A stretch of DNA of 64,000 nt from VGTK01 sp046327915 (GCA_046327915.1 JAXLXO010000002.1:1-64000), one strand, 5' to 3'; shown: positions 43,037 to 52,157, numbered from the stretch's first letter. Translations and numbers: made by a program. Notes: generated by a model from the letters alone, not told the origin.

Positions 43037-43071
43037 GCCGCGCGCGGGACCACGGTCCGTTGTCGTCTCGG

Positions 43072-43242
43072 TCAGAACGACGTCGCCTCGTCGATGAGCA
43101 TCACCGGGATGTCGTCCTCGATGCGGTAGCGCAGCCGGCACGCCGCGCAGGTGAGCGCGTCCGCTTCCGGCGTCAGCTGGATCTCGCCCTTGCACTTCGG
43201 GCAGACCAGGATCTCGAGCAATTCCTGACTGATCGCCATCAT
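43072..43242 (-). CDS. Trm112-like zinc-ribbon protein (UPF0434/YcaR family)
   Basis: 56 residues from the first of two adjacent ATGs, with GAGGAGG directly before. Sequence features: MMAISQELLEILVCPKCKG, a CxxC at VCPKC, a second at TCAAC, then YRIEDDIPVMLIDEA. This is the complete YcaR/Trm112 fold. In E. coli ycaR sits between lpxK and kdsB, so its place near lpxK and waaA is in keeping. The exact function in bacteria is unclear; eukaryotic Trm112 activates methyltransferases. It is short but well supported by family motif, Shine-Dalgarno and tight spacing. Confidence 0.88.
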   Translation of the reverse strand: MMAISQELLEILVCPKCKGEIQLTPEADALTCAACRLRYRIEDDIPVMLIDEATSF

Positions 43243-43248
43243 TCCTCC

Positions 43249-44193
43249 TCAGCGGGCCGCCATCTCGCCGCGCAGCCACTCCAGCTCCGCGGCCAGTCCC
43301 TCGCGCAGCTTGGTGAGGGGATGCCAGCCGAGCTCGCGCTCGGCCGCCTCGGGCGACGCGTGCGTGTCGCGCACGTCGCCGCGCTGCTTGTCGCCGCGCC
43401 TGACGCGCACGGGCTTGCCGGAGAGCTCGCCGATCATCTCCAGCACGTGATTGACGCTCACCCGCGATCCGCCGCCGATGTTGTACGCGGCGCCGGGCGT
43501 GCCGCTCTCGAGCGCGAGCAGGTTCGCGCGCACGACGTCGCCGACGAAGGTGAAGTCACGCGTCTGCGCGCCGTCGTCGAAGACCAGCAGCTCCTCGCCC
43601 GACAGCTGCGCGCGCAGCCACTTGTGAAAGGCCATGTCCGGACGCTGGCGCGGGCCGTACACCGTGAAGTAGCGCAGCGAGATCGTCGGCAGGCCGTACG
43701 ACTGCGAGTACAGCCGGCACAGGTGCTCGCCGGCGAGCTTGCTGACGCCGTAAGGCGAGATCGGACGCGGCAGCGTGGTCTCGCGGGTCGGGAAGTCCGG
43801 CGCGTCGCCGTAGATCGACGACGACGACGAGTACACCACGCGAGTCTTCCGGGCGGTGCAGGCTTCCAGCAGGCGCTGCGTCGCCATGATGTTGGCGTCG
43901 CAGTAGATGCGGAAGTCCTTGCCCCAGCTCGCGCGGACGCCGGCCTGCGCCGCGAGGTGCAGCACCGCGTCGCAGCCGTCGGTGAGCGCGTTCACGTCGG
44001 CCGACACCAGGTCCTGCTCGTGGAACTCGAAGGCGGGCGACGCCTTCAGGCCGGCGAGGTTCCCCTCCTTCACCGCCCGCGGGTAGTAGTCGAGGAACGA
44101 ATCGACGCCGCGGACCCGGTCGCCGCGCGCGATCAGCGCATCCGCGACGTTGGACCCGATGAAGCCCGCCACACCGGTGACCAGTACTCTCAC
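43249..44193 (-). CDS. NAD-dependent sugar epimerase (UDP-hexose/uronate 4-epimerase-like SDR)
   Basis: 314 residues, extended SDR. The Rossmann motif is TGVAGFIGS (6-14), the active site SSSSSIYG and YGVSK (Tyr-x3-Lys), and the substrate segment RYFTVYGPRQRPDMAF. This pattern fits UDP-glucuronate/UDP-glucose 4-epimerases and related GDP or dTDP sugar enzymes. It would supply a nucleotide sugar for LPS. The start is GTG with GGAG about 9 nt upstream. The 88 nt between it and lpxK hold a 15-bp palindrome (TCCGGAC-G-GTCCGGA, 44254-44268) of unknown role. Confidence 0.85.
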   Translation of the reverse strand: MRVLVTGVAGFIGSNVADALIARGDRVRGVDSFLDYYPRAVKEGNLAGLKASPAFEFHEQDLVSADVNALTDGCDAVLHLAAQAGVRASWGKDFRIYCDANIMATQRLLEACTARKTRVVYSSSSSIYGDAPDFPTRETTLPRPISPYGVSKLAGEHLCRLYSQSYGLPTISLRYFTVYGPRQRPDMAFHKWLRAQLSGEELLVFDDGAQTRDFTFVGDVVRANLLALESGTPGAAYNIGGGSRVSVNHVLEMIGELSGKPVRVRRGDKQRGDVRDTHASPEAAERELGWHPLTKLREGLAAELEWLRGEMAAR

Positions 44194-44281
44194 CCGTTCA
44201 TCTCCAGTGAATCCGTGTCCCGGCCGTCCGGGGGGACGGGCCCGCGCGCGGCTTCCGGACGGTCCGGACGTGGCAGGCCCC

Positions 44282-45415
44282 TCATTGGCCCGCCGTCGTA
44301 GCAGTTTCGCCGTGCCCCCGCGACCGCCGTTCCGCGATGCGGGCGTCGACCAGGGCGCCCAGCTGCTCCTCGTCCGTGCCGCGCAGGGCGAAGTCGACGC
44401 GCAGCGCCGCGAGCCCGCCGCGGGCGAACGGGAAGCGGCGCAGCTTGACGATGTCCTTCTCGGTGCAGACGATCAGGTCGGCGCGGTGCCCGGCCTGCGT
44501 GATGCGGTGCCAGTCGGCCTGCGTGAACAGGTGGTGGTCGGGGAACTCGAGGACCTCCACGGCGCGGACCTCCATCTGGCCGAGCACCTCGTAGAACGAG
44601 TCCGGCTTCGCGATCGCGGACACCGTCACCACGCGGCGGCCGACGAGATCGCCGAGCGGACGGGTGACCAGCGCGCCGTCCTCGCTGACCACCAGCGAGC
44701 GCGGCACCAGGTCGGCCGCGAACTTCGGCACGTCCGGCGCGATGCGGGCGAGCGCGTCGGCGACGCGCGCGCCGTCGCTGCTCTTGGTCACGACGATCGC
44801 GTCGGCGCGGCGCAATGCCGCGAGCGGCTCGCGCAGCGGTCCCGCGGGCAGCAGCGCGCCGTTGCCGAAGCCGGCGCGGCCGTCGACCAGCACGACGTCG
44901 ACGTCGCGCGCGAGGCGCCAGTGCTGGAAGCCGTCGTCGAGCACGATGACCGTCGCACCGTGCTGCTCGATCGCCTGCGTCGCCGCGGCGACGCGGTCCG
45001 CGCCGCAGACGACCGGACCGGGGAAGCGCTCGGCGAGCAGCACCGCCTCGTCGCCGATCTCCTGCGCGTCGAACAGCGCGTGCCCGTCGTGGCCGACGGT
45101 GAGCACCTTGCCCTTCAGATTGCCGCCGTAGCCGCGCGTCACGATCGAGGGACGCTCGCCGCGCGCCGCGAGCCGGCTCGCGAGCCACAGCGCGGCGGGC
45201 GTCTTGCCGGTTCCGCCCACGGTCACGTTGCCGATGCTCACCACCGGTACCGGCACCTGCTGCGCGCGTCGCAGCCCGATGCGAAACGCCGCGCGGCGCA
45301 CGCCGACCCCGAAGCGATAGCCGAGCGCCAGCGGCCCGAGCGCGACGCGCGCGAGACCGCCCTCGTCCCAGCGGCGGACGATTCCTTCCTGCGCGGAGCG
45401 GCGCGCGGCGCTCAT
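44282..45415 (-). CDS. lpxK: Tetraacyldisaccharide 4'-kinase
   Basis: 377 residues. P-loop SIGNVTVGGTGKTPAALWLA is near 60-79; TRGYGG and the catalytic-region DDGFQHWRLARDVDVVLVDG follow. It phosphorylates lipid IVA precursor at the 4' position at the inner membrane. An N-terminal amphipathic helix (about 20-45) is present. The ATG overlaps the waaA stop (ATGA). Confidence 0.93.
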   Translation of the reverse strand: MSAARRSAQEGIVRRWDEGGLARVALGPLALGYRFGVGVRRAAFRIGLRRAQQVPVPVVSIGNVTVGGTGKTPAALWLASRLAARGERPSIVTRGYGGNLKGKVLTVGHDGHALFDAQEIGDEAVLLAERFPGPVVCGADRVAAATQAIEQHGATVIVLDDGFQHWRLARDVDVVLVDGRAGFGNGALLPAGPLREPLAALRRADAIVVTKSSDGARVADALARIAPDVPKFAADLVPRSLVVSEDGALVTRPLGDLVGRRVVTVSAIAKPDSFYEVLGQMEVRAVEVLEFPDHHLFTQADWHRITQAGHRADLIVCTEKDIVKLRRFPFARGGLAALRVDFALRGTDEEQLGALVDARIAERRSRGHGETATTAGQ

Positions 45416-46773
45416 TGCACGGCCTCCGCGATCGCCGCGGCGCCGCGCTCGCGCAGCGCGCTCACCTCCTCGACGACGCGCCAGGTCGCGTCGAGGCTGC
45501 CGCTCTCCTCGGCGGCGACGCGCGTCGCCGCGCCAGCCGCGTCGGCGCGGCGCGCGGGATCGAGGTACGCCGCGATCGCGCCCGCGAGCGACGACCCTTC
45601 GGACACCACCGTCGCGGCACCGGCCGCGATCAGGCGGTCGGCGACGCGGCGCACGGTGTCGAGATGCGGACCGACCACGACCGGCACGCCGCAGCGCGCG
45701 GCCTCGAGCAGGTTGTGTCCGCCGATCGGCACCAGCGTCGCGCCCACGAACGCGACCTGCGCGCCCGCGTAGCACCCGGCGAGCTCGCCGAGGGTGTCGA
45801 GCAGCAGCACGTCGGCGTCCGCGAGCGTCTCCTCGATCGCGCTCGCGACGCTGGCGCTCGCGTCCGCCGAGGTCGGGTCCGCGTCGGGCAGCGACGAGCG
45901 TCGCACCCACGCGAGCCCGCTCTGCTCGAGCAGCGCCGCCACCGCATCGAAGCGCTGCGGGTGGCGTGGTGCCAGGATCCAGAGGGGACGCTCGGGGTGC
46001 GTCCGGCGCAGCGCGTGCACCGCCTCGAGCACGATCTCGTCCTCGCCCGGATGCGTCGACGCGGCGATCACCACCGGACGCCCGAGCGCGCCGAGCGACG
46101 CGACGAAGCACGGCGCCTCGGCGACGCGCGCATCGCCCTTGAGCGAGCCGGTGACGACGACGCGCGCCGGCTCGACGCCGAGCTCGACCAGACGCGCGCG
46201 GTGCTCGTCGGCCTGCACGCAGAAGCGGGTCACGCGGCGCAGCACCGTGCGCGTGAAGCGCGGGAAGCGCGCCAGCGTCCGTGCCGCGCGCGGCGAGAGC
46301 CGTCCGCTCACCTGGATCGCCGGGATGCCGTCACGCTCGAGCACGGTGAGGAGGTTCGGCCAGATCTCGTTCTCGCTGAAGAGGAAGAGGTCCGGCCGCA
46401 CGCGGCGCACCACGCGCCCGACGACGCCCGGCGCGTCGAGCGGGAAGGTCAGCACGCGCGCCTCGGGCACGAGACGCGCGGCGTGCTCGCAGCCGGTCGC
46501 CGTCAGCGCCGACAGCACGACCTCGCCCCCGGGATGGTGCCGCTGCCAGCGCTGCACGACGGGGACGATCGCCTCGACCTCGCCCACCGACGCGGCGTGC
46601 GTCCAGAGCACCGGTCCGCGCGCTCGCGCGGGCCATCCGAAGCCGAGGCGCGACGCGAGGCCGCGACGCCACGCAGGCTTCACGAGGCAGGCCAGCGCCG
46701 CTGCCGGCAGGAGAAGCATCGCCAGCAGGACGAACAGCACGTTGTACGCACGGATGCCCGATGCCGTGCGCAC
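45412..46773 (-). CDS. waaA: Kdo transferase (3-deoxy-D-manno-octulosonic acid transferase)
   Basis: 453 residues from the GTG at 46773. An N-terminal hydrophobic anchor (about 10-30) leads to the GT30 domain: WTHAASVGEVEAIVPVV contains the catalytic Glu, then FSENEIWPN, GSLKGDAR and PIGGHNLLEAARCGVPVVVGPH. It transfers one or more Kdo residues onto lipid IVA. A KdkA-like kinase nearby would suit a monofunctional (single-Kdo) enzyme; this is inference. The gene upstream ends 31 nt before this start. Confidence 0.9.
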   Translation of the reverse strand: MRTASGIRAYNVLFVLLAMLLLPAAALACLVKPAWRRGLASRLGFGWPARARGPVLWTHAASVGEVEAIVPVVQRWQRHHPGGEVVLSALTATGCEHAARLVPEARVLTFPLDAPGVVGRVVRRVRPDLFLFSENEIWPNLLTVLERDGIPAIQVSGRLSPRAARTLARFPRFTRTVLRRVTRFCVQADEHRARLVELGVEPARVVVTGSLKGDARVAEAPCFVASLGALGRPVVIAASTHPGEDEIVLEAVHALRRTHPERPLWILAPRHPQRFDAVAALLEQSGLAWVRRSSLPDADPTSADASASVASAIEETLADADVLLLDTLGELAGCYAGAQVAFVGATLVPIGGHNLLEAARCGVPVVVGPHLDTVRRVADRLIAAGAATVVSEGSSLAGAIAAYLDPARRADAAGAATRVAAEESGSLDATWRVVEEVSALRERGAAAIAEAVQ

Positions 46774-46804
46774 GCGCTCGGCTCCCGGCCGAGTCGGCCG
46801 CTCC

Positions 46805-47275
46805 TCAGTAGACCCAGTTCCCGCGATCGTAGCGGAAGAGCTCCGTGACTTCGGTGCGCTCGACGATCTCGGGCTTCTGGGCGAGCGCATCGACCTGCGA
46901 CGAGCCGCTGAGGCGCATCTTCAACTCCATGTAGATCACGCGCCCGATCGGCTTGGTGTCTGCGTTGGTGATGTCGCCGACGGTGAAGTTCTGCGTGTCG
47001 TAGCCGACGTACTCGCCGACCACGCCGCCGCCGCCGGTCTTCCACTCGATGTGGGCGACGTTGTTGCGCTCGCGCTCGCGCAGCTTCTCCATCCAGCCGT
47101 CGCAGAACGTCTTGAACTTGGTCTTGATCTCCTCGGGCGACGACGTCTGCTTCTCGCTCGCCGCCGGCGCCGACCCGTCCGAAGACTTCTTCTTCGCCAT
47201 CGCCGGCACGGCGGCCGTCGTCGTCAGGACGGCCACGCCGACCAACACCAGAATCGCTCGCATCCCCCGCATCAT
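46805..47275 (-). CDS. Exported protein of unknown function in the LPS cluster
   Basis: 156 residues from the first of two ATGs with GAGGGAAGC upstream. The signal peptide (about 1-27, AILVLVGVAVLTTTAAVPAMA) is followed by a Lys/Ser-rich stretch. The rest is about 100 residues of mixed alpha/beta with one Cys (TFCDGWMEKLRERE) and GGGGVVGEYVGYDTQNFTVGD. There is no lipobox. I recognise no family. The position between waaA and the DUF374 acyltransferase, on the same strand with short gaps, suggests a periplasmic partner in lipid A or core assembly or transport. Confidence 0.75.
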   Translation of the reverse strand: MMRGMRAILVLVGVAVLTTTAAVPAMAKKKSSDGSAPAASEKQTSSPEEIKTKFKTFCDGWMEKLRERERNNVAHIEWKTGGGGVVGEYVGYDTQNFTVGDITNADTKPIGRVIYMELKMRLSGSSQVDALAQKPEIVERTEVTELFRYDRGNWVY

Positions 47276-47297
47276 GCTTCCCTCGCTCCGTGCCCTC

Positions 47298-48065
47298 TCA
47301 CGATTCCGCCTGCTGCGCAACGGCGCCGATATACTCGACGGTGCGCTGCGGCGCGACGCCGGCCGCGGCGTCGGCGACGCGGACCGCGTCGTTCAACCTG
47401 TCCTCGAGCTCGAGGCGCGCGGCCTCGAGCTGCTCCGCGGACGCGTCCCGCGCGACCGCGATCGGATTCTCCACCACGTACGTCACCACCGAGAACGGCA
47501 GCGGGATGCACAGCCAGTCCCAGCTGCGCGACAGCACGCGTGCATGCGACGCCGCGTACGCGACCGGATAGATCGGCGCGGCCGTGGCGCGCGCGAGCTG
47601 GATCGCACCGCTCTTCGCGCGGCAGCGCGGCCCGCGCGGACCGTCGGGCACGATGACGATGTCGCGGCCGCGCGCGTGCGCCGCGAGCAGCCCGCGCATG
47701 CCGCCGACCCAGCCGCGCGTCGACGAGCCGCGCACCACCTCGATGCCGAGCAGGTGGATGGCGCGCGAGATCAGCTGTCCGTCGCGGTGCCGACTGTTCA
47801 TGATGCAGGCGCCGGGTCCGCGATACGCGAACGGCATCATGACCATGCGGCCGTGCCAGAACGCGAGGATCGACGGCTCGGCGGCGTCGAAGCGCGCGAA
47901 CAGCTGCTCCGCGCCCGGCCCGACGAAGCGCTTGCGCGTCGTCCAGCCGAGGACGCGCAGCACCACGAACAGCAGCGTGCCCACGACGGCGATCATCACC
48001 CGGTCGCCGAAGGTGAGCGGCGCGCCGGGTCCCCGGCGGCGACGCCGCGGACGGTCGGTGCTCAT
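47298..48065 (-). CDS. DUF374 lysophospholipid acyltransferase-family protein
   Basis: 255 residues. An N-terminal membrane helix (about 22-42) precedes the LPLAT-like core: ILAFWHGRMVMMPF (active-site His), SRHRDGQLIS, and IVIVPDGPRGPRCRAKSGA. DUF374 proteins in deltaproteobacterial lipid A clusters are candidate late acyltransferases, taking the place of LpxL/HtrB; direct proof is thin. The ATG overlaps the msbA stop (ATGA). It is followed after 22 nt by the exported unknown. Confidence 0.87.
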   Translation of the reverse strand: MSTDRPRRRRRGPGAPLTFGDRVMIAVVGTLLFVVLRVLGWTTRKRFVGPGAEQLFARFDAAEPSILAFWHGRMVMMPFAYRGPGACIMNSRHRDGQLISRAIHLLGIEVVRGSSTRGWVGGMRGLLAAHARGRDIVIVPDGPRGPRCRAKSGAIQLARATAAPIYPVAYAASHARVLSRSWDWLCIPLPFSVVTYVVENPIAVARDASAEQLEAARLELEDRLNDAVRVADAAAGVAPQRTVEYIGAVAQQAES

Positions 48066-49909
48066 GCCGGGGCGATCTCCGCGTCGGCGACGCCGTCGTC
48101 CGCAGCGCGGGCGACCAGCATCTGCTGGTCGTGCAGGCGGCGGTAGACCTGACCGCGCGCGATCAGCTCGTCGTGCGTGCCTTCCTCGACGATCCGACCG
48201 TCGGACAGCACGACGATGCGGTCGACGCGGCGGATGGTCGCGAGGCGGTGCGCGATCACCAGCGTCGTGCGGTTCGCCATGAGGCGCTCGATCGCGTCCT
48301 GCACCAGGCGCTCCGACTCCGAGTCCAGCGCCGAGGTGGCCTCGTCGAGGATCAGGATCGGCGCGTTCTTCAGCAGCGCGCGCGCGATCGCGATGCGCTG
48401 GCGCTGTCCGCCGGACAGCGTCACGCCGAGCTCGCCGACCACCGTGTCGTAGCCGTCGGGCAGCGCCGCGATGAAGTCGTGCGCGTTGGCGGCGCGCGCC
48501 GCGGCTTCGACCGCGGCCTGCGAGGGCGCGGTCGAGCCGTAGGCGAGGTTCGCGCGGATGGTGTCGTTGAACAGGAAGGTGAACTGCGTGACGATGCCGA
48601 TCTGCGCGCGCAGCGACGCGAGCGTCACGTCGCGCAGGTCCGTTCCGTCGAGCGTGATGCGGCCTTCGGTCGGGTCGTAGAAGCGCGGGATGAGATCGGC
48701 GAGCGTGCTCTTGCCGCCGCCGCTCATGCCGACCAGCGCCACGGCCTCGCCGCGCTTCAGAACCAGCTCGACGTCGCGCAGCGCGTACGCCTGCTCGCGC
48801 CCGCCGTTGCCGGGCACGGGTGCGGCCGCGACGCCGTCGCCGTTGAGCGCGCCGCTGCGCGGCGGATAGCGGAAGCTCACGCTCTCGAAGCGGATCGAGT
48901 CGTGGAACGCGGCGAGCGGACGCGCGCCGAAGCGCTCGATCACGTCGGTCGGCTCGTCGATCAGCTCGAACACGCGCTCGGCCGATCCGACGCCCTGCTG
49001 GATCGCGCCGCTGATCTTCGCGAGCCCCTTGAACGGATCGTAGACCAGCACCAGCGTGGTGAGGAACGCGAGGAAGTCGCCCTGCGTGCGTCCGCCCTTG
49101 ATCACCGAGTAGCCGCCGTAGAGCACGACCGCCGCGATGCCGAAGGCGGCGAGCATCTCCATGATCGGCTGGATCAGCGCCTTCGCGCGCGACGCCTTCA
49201 TGTAGATGTCGAACAGGCGCACGTTCTCCGCACCGAAGCGCTCGAGCTCGTACTGCTCCATGCCGAACGCCTTGACGATGCGGTTGCCCTGGATCGTCTC
49301 CTGCAGCAGCGCGCTCAGGTTGCCGAGCGTCGCCTGGCCGCGCTTCGAGTAGCGCCGCAGCCGCTTCGACAGCCGCAGCACCGGCAGCACGGACACCGGG
49401 AACACGACGAAGCCGATGACGGCCAGCACCCAGTCCATGTAGAAGGCAACGCAGATCAGCATCACCAGCGACGTGCTGTCGCGCAGCAGCGCGACGCTCG
49501 CCTCGACCAGCGAGTTGCGCAGCTGGGCGACGTCGTTGGTGACGCGAGAGACGATGGTGCCGGTCGGCGTGCGGTTGAAGTACGACAGCGGCAGGTACTG
49601 CACGCGCTGGTTCACGGCGTCGCGGAGGTCCGTGATGACCTTCTGCGCGACCCACTCGGTGAAGTACTGGTTGCCGTAGTTGGCGAGCCCGCGGATCACG
49701 AAGGTCAGCAGGATCACCAGCGGGACCAGATACAGCATGACGACGTTCTTCGACGCGAAGATGTCGTCGAAGACGCTGCGCACGAGGAACGGCATGATGC
49801 CGTTCGACGCGCCGAAGACCAGCATGCACGCGATGGCGATCGCGAAGCGCGGCCAGACGTAGGGCCGCACGTAGCCGAGCAGGCGCCGGTAGATTCGTGA
49901 CGACGACAT
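48062..49909 (-). CDS. msbA: Lipid A export ABC transporter, MsbA-like
   Basis: 615 residues: six membrane helices (1-330) and an ATPase domain. GMSGGGKST is the Walker A, LSGGQRQRIAIARALL the signature, ILILDEATSALD the Walker B, and AHRLATI holds the switch His. It flips core-lipid A across the inner membrane. A 25-residue Gly/Ala/Pro insertion (NGDGVAAAPVPGNGG) precedes Walker A; this is unusual but lies in a loop. Just upstream of the ATG a GGACCC/GGGTCC hairpin (49912-49927) sits where a Shine-Dalgarno would be. Confidence 0.9.
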   Translation of the reverse strand: MSSSRIYRRLLGYVRPYVWPRFAIAIACMLVFGASNGIMPFLVRSVFDDIFASKNVVMLYLVPLVILLTFVIRGLANYGNQYFTEWVAQKVITDLRDAVNQRVQYLPLSYFNRTPTGTIVSRVTNDVAQLRNSLVEASVALLRDSTSLVMLICVAFYMDWVLAVIGFVVFPVSVLPVLRLSKRLRRYSKRGQATLGNLSALLQETIQGNRIVKAFGMEQYELERFGAENVRLFDIYMKASRAKALIQPIMEMLAAFGIAAVVLYGGYSVIKGGRTQGDFLAFLTTLVLVYDPFKGLAKISGAIQQGVGSAERVFELIDEPTDVIERFGARPLAAFHDSIRFESVSFRYPPRSGALNGDGVAAAPVPGNGGREQAYALRDVELVLKRGEAVALVGMSGGGKSTLADLIPRFYDPTEGRITLDGTDLRDVTLASLRAQIGIVTQFTFLFNDTIRANLAYGSTAPSQAAVEAAARAANAHDFIAALPDGYDTVVGELGVTLSGGQRQRIAIARALLKNAPILILDEATSALDSESERLVQDAIERLMANRTTLVIAHRLATIRRVDRIVVLSDGRIVEEGTHDELIARGQVYRRLHDQQMLVARAADDGVADAEIAPA

Positions 49910-49963
49910 GCGGACCCCGGCGGGTCCTAGCGAACCCGTCCGGGGGTCACAAACCTTCGCCGA

Positions 49964-51178
49964 TCACGCGCGGTCGGTCGCACCCGTGGCGGCTGCCCGG
50001 TCGTCGGTCGGGCGTGCGCCCCCGGCCCGCTCGTCGATCATGCGAACGGCGATCTCCGCCGCGCGGTGCGCCGCCCCGGGCTCGCCGAGCAGCGCCCGGA
50101 CGCGGGCGAGGTCGGCGCGGATGGCAGCGGAACGGGCCGGATCGTCGAGGATGCGCCGCGCCTCGTCGGCGATGCGCTCCGGCGTCACGTCGGCCTGGAT
50201 CAGCTCCGGCACCGCGGCCTTGCCGAGGATCAGGTTCGGCATGCCGATGAACGGCACCCGGACCAGCATGCGGGCGAGGCCGTAAGACAGCGGCGACAGC
50301 CGGTACATGATGACCATCGGGCGCTCGAGGAGTGCCGTCTCGAGGGTCGCCGTGCCCGAGGACAGCAGCACCAGGTCGGCGGCGGCCACGAGATCCCAGG
50401 TCTCGCCGTGCACCAGCGGCATGTCGGGCGGACAGATCTCGCGCGCCAGCGGACGCAGCGACTCGTGCGCGAGCGCCACCACCGACTGCACGCCGAGCCG
50501 CCGCACCGCCTCGACCATCGGCGGCAGCAGCGCACGCACCTCGGAGCCGCGGCTGCCGGGCAGCAGCGTCACCAGCGGGCGATCGATCGCGAGCCCGTGC
50601 CGTCGCCGCACGTCGTCGGGCGCGCTGCTCGCGCGCACCGTCTCGAGCGCCGGGTGCCCGACGAAGCTGACCTCCGTCAAGCCGCGGTAGAGGTCGGCCT
50701 CGAAGGGGAACACGACGGCGAGGTGGTCGACGCGCCTGGCGAGCGTCTTCACGCGGTAGCGCCGCCACGCCCACACCTGCGGGCTCACGTAGTAGAGCAC
50801 CGGGATGCCGGCGCGCCGCGCGACCTTCGCGAGGCGCAGGTTGAAGTCCGGGAAGTCGATCAGGACGACGAGGTCGGGACGCGCGGCACCGTTCGCGCCG
50901 GTGATCGCGCCGCGTACGCGCCGGTACGAGCGCACGATGCTGCCGATCGCGCCGAAGAGCTCGGTGACGCCCATCGCCGACAGCTCGGCCGCGTCGACCA
51001 GCACGTCCATGCCCGCCTCGCGGAGCCGGTCCCCGCCGACGCCCGTGACGCGCACGTCGGGACGGAGCTTCCTCAGCTCGCCGACCAGCTCGGCGCCGCG
51101 CAGGTCGCCGGACGCCTCGCCCGCGACGAGGAGCACGAGCGGCGCTCTCTTCGCGCCCGCCGCGGACGGCTGCGTCAC
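49964..51178 (-). CDS. lpxB: Lipid-A-disaccharide synthase
   Basis: 404 residues. GEASGDLRGAEL (19-30), IDFPDFNLRLAK, SPQVWAWRRYRVK, FPFEADLY and LLPGSRGSEVRALLP are the LpxB series. It joins UDP-diacylglucosamine and lipid X. Start is a GTG. The last about 20 residues are Arg/Asp/Ala-rich tail. Order lpxI-Gfo/Idh-lpxB-msbA is as in deltaproteobacteria. Confidence 0.93.
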   Translation of the reverse strand: MTQPSAAGAKRAPLVLLVAGEASGDLRGAELVGELRKLRPDVRVTGVGGDRLREAGMDVLVDAAELSAMGVTELFGAIGSIVRSYRRVRGAITGANGAARPDLVVLIDFPDFNLRLAKVARRAGIPVLYYVSPQVWAWRRYRVKTLARRVDHLAVVFPFEADLYRGLTEVSFVGHPALETVRASSAPDDVRRRHGLAIDRPLVTLLPGSRGSEVRALLPPMVEAVRRLGVQSVVALAHESLRPLAREICPPDMPLVHGETWDLVAAADLVLLSSGTATLETALLERPMVIMYRLSPLSYGLARMLVRVPFIGMPNLILGKAAVPELIQADVTPERIADEARRILDDPARSAAIRADLARVRALLGEPGAAHRAAEIAVRMIDERAGGARPTDDRAAATGATDRA

Positions 51179-51221
51179 TGCGCCTCCGTCACGGGCACGC
51201 CCGCCCCGGGCGCGTCGTCGG

Positions 51222-52157
51222 TCACTGCGTCTCCATGACGGAAAGGATTCTCTCGGCGAGCTCGAGCGCAGCGCAGCCGTCCTCGCCGGTCACGGCGGGA
51301 CGCGAGCGCGTGCGCACCGACGCGAGGAACGCCTCGATCTCACGCGCCAGCGCGTCCACCGCGCCGAGGTCGATCTGCTCCCACGCGATCTCGGCGAGCC
51401 CGTCGGGGTTCGGCGTGCGGCGGCAGATGCGCACGGAGCGCTCGGCGAGATCGAACGCGATGTACGTGTCGGGCTGGAAGAGGCGCAGCTTGCGCTCGCG
51501 CTTCATCGACACTCGGCTCGCGGTGAGGTTCGCGACGCAGCCGCCCGCGAAGCGCAGCCGCGCGTTGGCGATGTCCGGCGTCTGCGTGACGACGGGCACG
51601 CCCACCGCCTCGATCGCAACGACCTCTTCCGGCACGAGCAGCCGGATCAGGTCGAGGTCGTGGATCATCAGGTCGCGCACCACGTCGACGTCGGCGCCGC
51701 GCACGGTGAAGGGCGCGAGGCGGTGGCACTCGATGAAGCGCGGGTGCGACAGCATCGTCGCGACGCGCGTCAATGCAGGATTGAAGCGCTCGAGGTGGCC
51801 GACCTGCAGGATGCGCCCCTTCGCCTTCGCGAGCTCCACGATCTCGCGCGCCAGCGCGGCGCTCGAGGCGAGCGGCTTCTCGACCAGGCAGTCGACGCCA
51901 GCGTCGAGCAGCACCGTCGCGACGTCGTGGTGGTGCTGCGTCGGCACGACGACGCTCGCGCAGTCGATGCTGCCGATCAGCTCGCGGAAGTCCGACACGG
52001 CGCGCGTGCCGAGGCGCGCGGCCAGCGCGTCGGCGCGCGCGCGATCGACGTCCGCGACCGCCACCAGCTCGCAGCCCGACGCCTGCGCGTACTTCTCGGC
52101 GTGGAAGCTGCCGAGGTATCCCGCGCCGACCACCGCGGCGCGCAGCTTCTGGCTCAT
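51222..52157 (-). CDS. Gfo/Idh/MocA family oxidoreductase (GnnA-like) in lipid A cluster
   Basis: 311 residues. Rossmann motif VVGAGYLGSFHAEKY (9-23), the EKPLA motif (CLVEKPLASS) and VGHLERFNPA are family hallmarks; MIHDLDLIR carries the catalytic-site His. It is an NAD(P)-dependent sugar dehydrogenase. In Acidithiobacillus and Leptospira a related enzyme between lpxA and lpxB (GnnA) oxidises UDP-GlcNAc at C3, and GnnB aminates it. No aminotransferase is found here. The ATG overlaps the lpxI stop (ATGA). Confidence 0.88.
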   Translation of the reverse strand: MSQKLRAAVVGAGYLGSFHAEKYAQASGCELVAVADVDRARADALAARLGTRAVSDFRELIGSIDCASVVVPTQHHHDVATVLLDAGVDCLVEKPLASSAALAREIVELAKAKGRILQVGHLERFNPALTRVATMLSHPRFIECHRLAPFTVRGADVDVVRDLMIHDLDLIRLLVPEEVVAIEAVGVPVVTQTPDIANARLRFAGGCVANLTASRVSMKRERKLRLFQPDTYIAFDLAERSVRICRRTPNPDGLAEIAWEQIDLGAVDALAREIEAFLASVRTRSRPAVTGEDGCAALELAERILSVMETQ

